Made by a program: the position numbers and the translations under genes | In this document: positions 63,640 to 64,000 of the stretch, piece after piece | How the letters are laid out: the number at the start of each line of letters is the position of its first letter | Position numbering within the stretch: the stretch's first letter is position 1 | The notes under the pieces: generated by a model | What the model saw: the letters and a program-made list of their open reading frames with translations, nothing else | Told to the model about the DNA's origin: nothing | Database searches by the model: none | NCBI GenBank assembly: GCA_030220185.1 | Contig: JASPKZ010007250.1 | Span: forward strand, 2,383,501-2,447,500 | Direction: 5' to 3' | From: Diploptera punctata | Lineage: Eukaryota > Arthropoda > Insecta > Blattodea > Blaberidae | Length of the DNA stretch: 64,000 nucleotides

Positions 63640-63680
63640 CACTCTTAGGTCTAGGGTTCGAGTCCCGGTTGGGGCAATTT
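63640..63680 (+). mobile_element. tRNA-derived SINE head, T-arm only
   Basis: AGGGTTCGAGTCCCGG is a perfect B-box/T-arm. The upstream half is not tRNA-like. A T-run follows. Confidence 0.45.
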
Positions 63681-63888
63681 TTTTTTCATTAAATATTTTT
63701 TTTAGATGATTTGCCTGAGTGTATTAATTTGCATATTATTACCATAAAAAGGTTTACAGCATAAATTAATGAAAAAATTCAACATAATGTCTTCATGATT
63801 TAAGAAGCAACCCACTGTGAATTAATTTTCACTGCTACTGGAACGCGGGTTACAAGGGAGAGACTGAAATTTGTGTCAGGATTGAAAC

Positions 63889-63963
63889 TTGTTTGGATAG
63901 CTCAAGTTGGTAAGAACAACAGCCCGTAAAGACGGTGTCTTGGGTTCAAGTCCCAGTTCAGGG
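63889..63963 (+). mobile_element. tRNA-derived SINE head
   Basis: A box TAGCTCAAGTTGG and B box GGTTCAAGTCC both fit the consensus, and the T stem is TTGGG/CCCAG. The acceptor ends do not pair and the anticodon arm is broken, so this is a retroposed head. The body runs off the window. Confidence 0.6.
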
Positions 63964-64000
63964 AAAATTTTCTCCCTTTAAAAATTAATTCAGATGATTT

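Overview
This window looks like intergenic, repeat-dominated DNA from a large insect genome. I infer a cockroach (Blattodea, Periplaneta-like). The grounds are the mixture of 5'-truncated non-LTR retrotransposon (LINE) tails, tRNA-derived SINEs, (ATT)n arrays and A/T-rich filler. The wording of the LINE C-termini (WAGHVARM ... GRPRMRW) also resembles proteins predicted from that lineage; this is recollection, not a search. I found no convincing host gene, no rRNA gene and no certain functional tRNA. Every long reading frame is a transposon remnant or a microsatellite translated in some frame.

Layout. Positions 1-2000 hold a ~207-bp satellite with a five-monomer higher-order period of 1032 bp; the array runs off the left edge. 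From 3 to 64 kb the sequence is a palimpsest of mobile elements. The dominant family, called RTE-A here, is RTE-like: YADD-type reverse transcriptase, a C-terminal WAGH/GRPR tail domain, and a 3' tail of tandem GTTA/GTAA after a conserved end around GTTCGATAGTGCCAGTGAG. It has about 23 copies on both strands, all 5'-truncated. The best is at 38005-38875 (minus).

Around it are 3' ends of many other LINE families, labelled LINE-b to LINE-s. Several end in (GAA)n, (GAT)n or (ATT)n. There are three tRNA-headed SINE families: B (two-part head, ~334 bp), C (~400 bp) and H (type-II tRNA head, 345 bp). DNA transposons and foldback elements include a hAT remnant with a BED-finger fragment (28219-28968), Helitron-like elements (37979, 57420, 59428), TA-flanked mariner-like and MITE elements (42482, 46934), hairpin family D, and foldback families K and P. 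The other letters (A, E, F, L, M) are unclassified dispersed repeats defined by having at least two copies in the window.

The most informative theme is nesting. Many insertions can be dated relative to one another because target-site duplications (TSDs) are readable and an empty paralogous site lies elsewhere in the window. One locus (19.4-20.6 kb) is nested four deep. RTE-A copies are the commonest host.

The most unusual signal is a small stem-loop motif, CTGANGA-T-(stem-loop)-GAAA. Its stem sequence differs between loci but mostly stays paired. It occurs in three foldback families (15.6-15.8, 58.9, 59.3 kb, and K at 30.4, 47.9, 54.1, 56.5 kb). It resembles a hammerhead ribozyme core but has one extra nucleotide.
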